From Prochlorothrix hollandica PCC 9006 = CALU 1027 (GTDB taxonomy: Bacteria; Cyanobacteriota; Cyanobacteriia; Prochlorotrichales; Prochlorotrichaceae), in contig NZ_KB235933.1 of NCBI RefSeq assembly GCF_000332315.1, positions 1,123,162 to 1,169,900 on the forward strand: a stretch of DNA of 46,739 nucleotides, in the 5' to 3' direction. This document shows, one piece after another, positions 45,618 through 46,739 of this stretch (the stretch's first letter is position 1; each line of letters begins with the position of its first letter). The translations under genes were made by a program, and so were the position numbers. The notes beneath the pieces were generated by a model. That model saw nothing but the letters and a program-made list of their open reading frames with translations, was not told the origin of the DNA and made no database searches.

Positions 45618-46490
45618 ATGAACAAATCCTGGTTTCTAGCCTTACCCCGATCGATCCCCCACGTTTGGGTCATCTGCCGCCGTGGCCTCTGCCTAGTGGC
45701 CTTGGTGCTGTGCCTGTGGGGGGCGGGGCTGGCAAGGGTACCCGCTGCCCAAGCTGCCGTTACGACTGATGAACTGGAACAGTTTTTCCAGGTCGTTGAT
45801 GATTTGTTTCAGAAGGGCTTGGCCGCGTCCCAGGCCGGACACTTTGAAGAGGCGGAAGCCTATTGGACCGCAGCCATTGAGCTATATCCCCAAAATCCAG
45901 CGGCTTGGAGTAATCGGGGCAATACACGGGTCAGCCAATTCAAGTTGGAGGCGGCGATCGCAGATTTTAACCAAGCCGTGGCCCTAGCTCCCAACCTGCC
46001 GGATCCCTACATTAATCGCGGCATTGCCTGGGAAGGGTTACAGCAATGGGACAAGGCGATCGCCGACTATGACAAAGCCCTGATCTTCAACCCCAAGGAT
46101 CCCGTCGCCTACAATAACCGGGGCAATGCCCAGGGGGGAGCGGGGGACTGGGAAGCCGCCAGCCGGGACTTTAAAAAAGCAGCCTTTTTAGCCCCAGGCT
46201 TTGCGGGGGCCAATGTCAATTACGCCCTCAGCCTCTATCAGGTGGGGAACGTGCAGGAATCTACGCGGCTGTTGCGGGGTCTGGTGCGTCGCTATTCCAA
46301 GTTTGCCGATCCCCGTGCTGCTTTGGCGGCGGTGCTGTGGGGCCAGGGGTTGATCGGGGAGGCGGAAAGTAACTGGTACCCGGTGATTGGCCTGGATCCC
46401 CGCTATGGCAATGTGAACTGGCTGCGGGACATTCGCCGCTGGCCCCCGGCGGTGGTTAGTTCTTTAGAGAAATTTTTGGCCTTGCGGTAA
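45618..46490 (+). CDS. Exported TPR protein
   Basis: ATG 45618 gives 290 residues; GTG 45603 would add five. The N-terminus is basic, then hydrophobic (L-V-A-L-V-L-C-L-W-G-A-G-L), then A-A-Q-A-A, a likely signal peptidase site. At least four TPR units follow (about 65-205; for example A-A-W-S-N-R-G-N-T and P-Y-I-N-R-G-I-A-W-E-G). The C-terminus reads W-L-R-D-I-R-R-W-P-P. It is probably a scaffold in the periplasm or thylakoid lumen. A partner cannot be named. It follows the kinase-like gene by 85 bp on the same strand. Confidence 0.8.
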   Translation: MNKSWFLALPRSIPHVWVICRRGLCLVALVLCLWGAGLARVPAAQAAVTTDELEQFFQVVDDLFQKGLAASQAGHFEEAEAYWTAAIELYPQNPAAWSNRGNTRVSQFKLEAAIADFNQAVALAPNLPDPYINRGIAWEGLQQWDKAIADYDKALIFNPKDPVAYNNRGNAQGGAGDWEAASRDFKKAAFLAPGFAGANVNYALSLYQVGNVQESTRLLRGLVRRYSKFADPRAALAAVLWGQGLIGEAESNWYPVIGLDPRYGNVNWLRDIRRWPPAVVSSLEKFLALR

Positions 46491-46739
46491 AGGTCATCCC
46501 TCATCCCCCAGCCCCTTCTCCCAGGGCGGGAGAAGGGGAGCCAGAACCTTCAAACCCACATTCAGCAGGTTTCTAAGACAAACAGAAAATTAAGGGAACC
46601 CAGAGCCAGAGGGGGATAGAGCAAGATCAAGGGGATAGAGCTGTTCCTCCCTTGAGAGAGCAGGATGCTCAACTCAAGCAATAGTATTTTTGACAGTGGC
46701 TTCCCAAAAACCTCAAGACTAGACGTTGAAATTCAGTCA
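46491..46739. other. Gene-free right edge with a partial repeat
   Basis: A partial copy of the fourth repeat family (CATCCCCCAGCCCCTTCTCC from ~46509) is followed by about 190 bp in which I see no gene. Confidence 0.5.

Overview
The window is cyanobacterial chromosome. Octamers of the HIP1 type (GCGATCGC and close variants) occur throughout. The genes are of cyanobacterial kind (xisH/xisI, a DesD-like acyl-lipid desaturase, a DUF2442 protein, TPR proteins), and intergenic space is filled with short palindromic repeats. A filamentous or Prochlorothrix-like species is possible, but the sequence alone does not settle it.

Layout. 1-2.6 kb: right end of an IS66-family element inserted in a TAXI-type solute-binding protein gene, then a metal ABC permease and moaD. 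2.6-4.6 kb: a cobalamin riboswitch reading leftward into cbtB and a His-rich membrane protein. 5-10.3 kb: a REC-GGDEF response regulator, a sugar-type binding lipoprotein and a front-end desaturase. 10.3-12 kb: a gene-free repeat nest with two complete IS66-type MITEs. 12-15.6 kb: cobS, a HAD phosphatase, a glycosyltransferase and a YidD-like protein. 15.8-17.7 kb: a gene broken by two MITEs, a DEDD exonuclease and a DUF2442 protein. 17.8-31.6 kb: two restriction-modification systems, a single-chain Type IIG enzyme and a Type I operon hsdR-hsdS-xisH-xisI-hsdM, separated by ppx and a Tat-type binding protein. 31.7-37.1 kb: a glycosyltransferase, a mercuric-reductase-like flavoprotein and hypotheticals. 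37.6-41.7 kb: an adenosylcobalamin-dependent ribonucleotide reductase gene (nrdJ) carrying an intein and a group I intron. 42-46.7 kb: gatB, a histidine-kinase-like protein without its phospho-acceptor histidine, and a TPR protein.

Three themes link the genes. (1) Cobalamin: riboswitch-cbtB (import), cobS (last assembly step) and nrdJ (a B12 enzyme). (2) Defence: two RM systems, with xisHI embedded in the Type I operon and hsdM split by a 99-bp MITE whose precise removal restores the frame. (3) Small mobile DNA: at least four families of short inverted-repeat elements. One family with TA target duplications has six full copies here, one inside hsdM, one inside the nrdJ group I intron and two inside one degraded gene. 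The nrdJ intron interrupts the catalytic N-P-C-G-E motif between its Gly and Glu codons. Its P1, P4-P6 and P7 pairings can be traced by eye.
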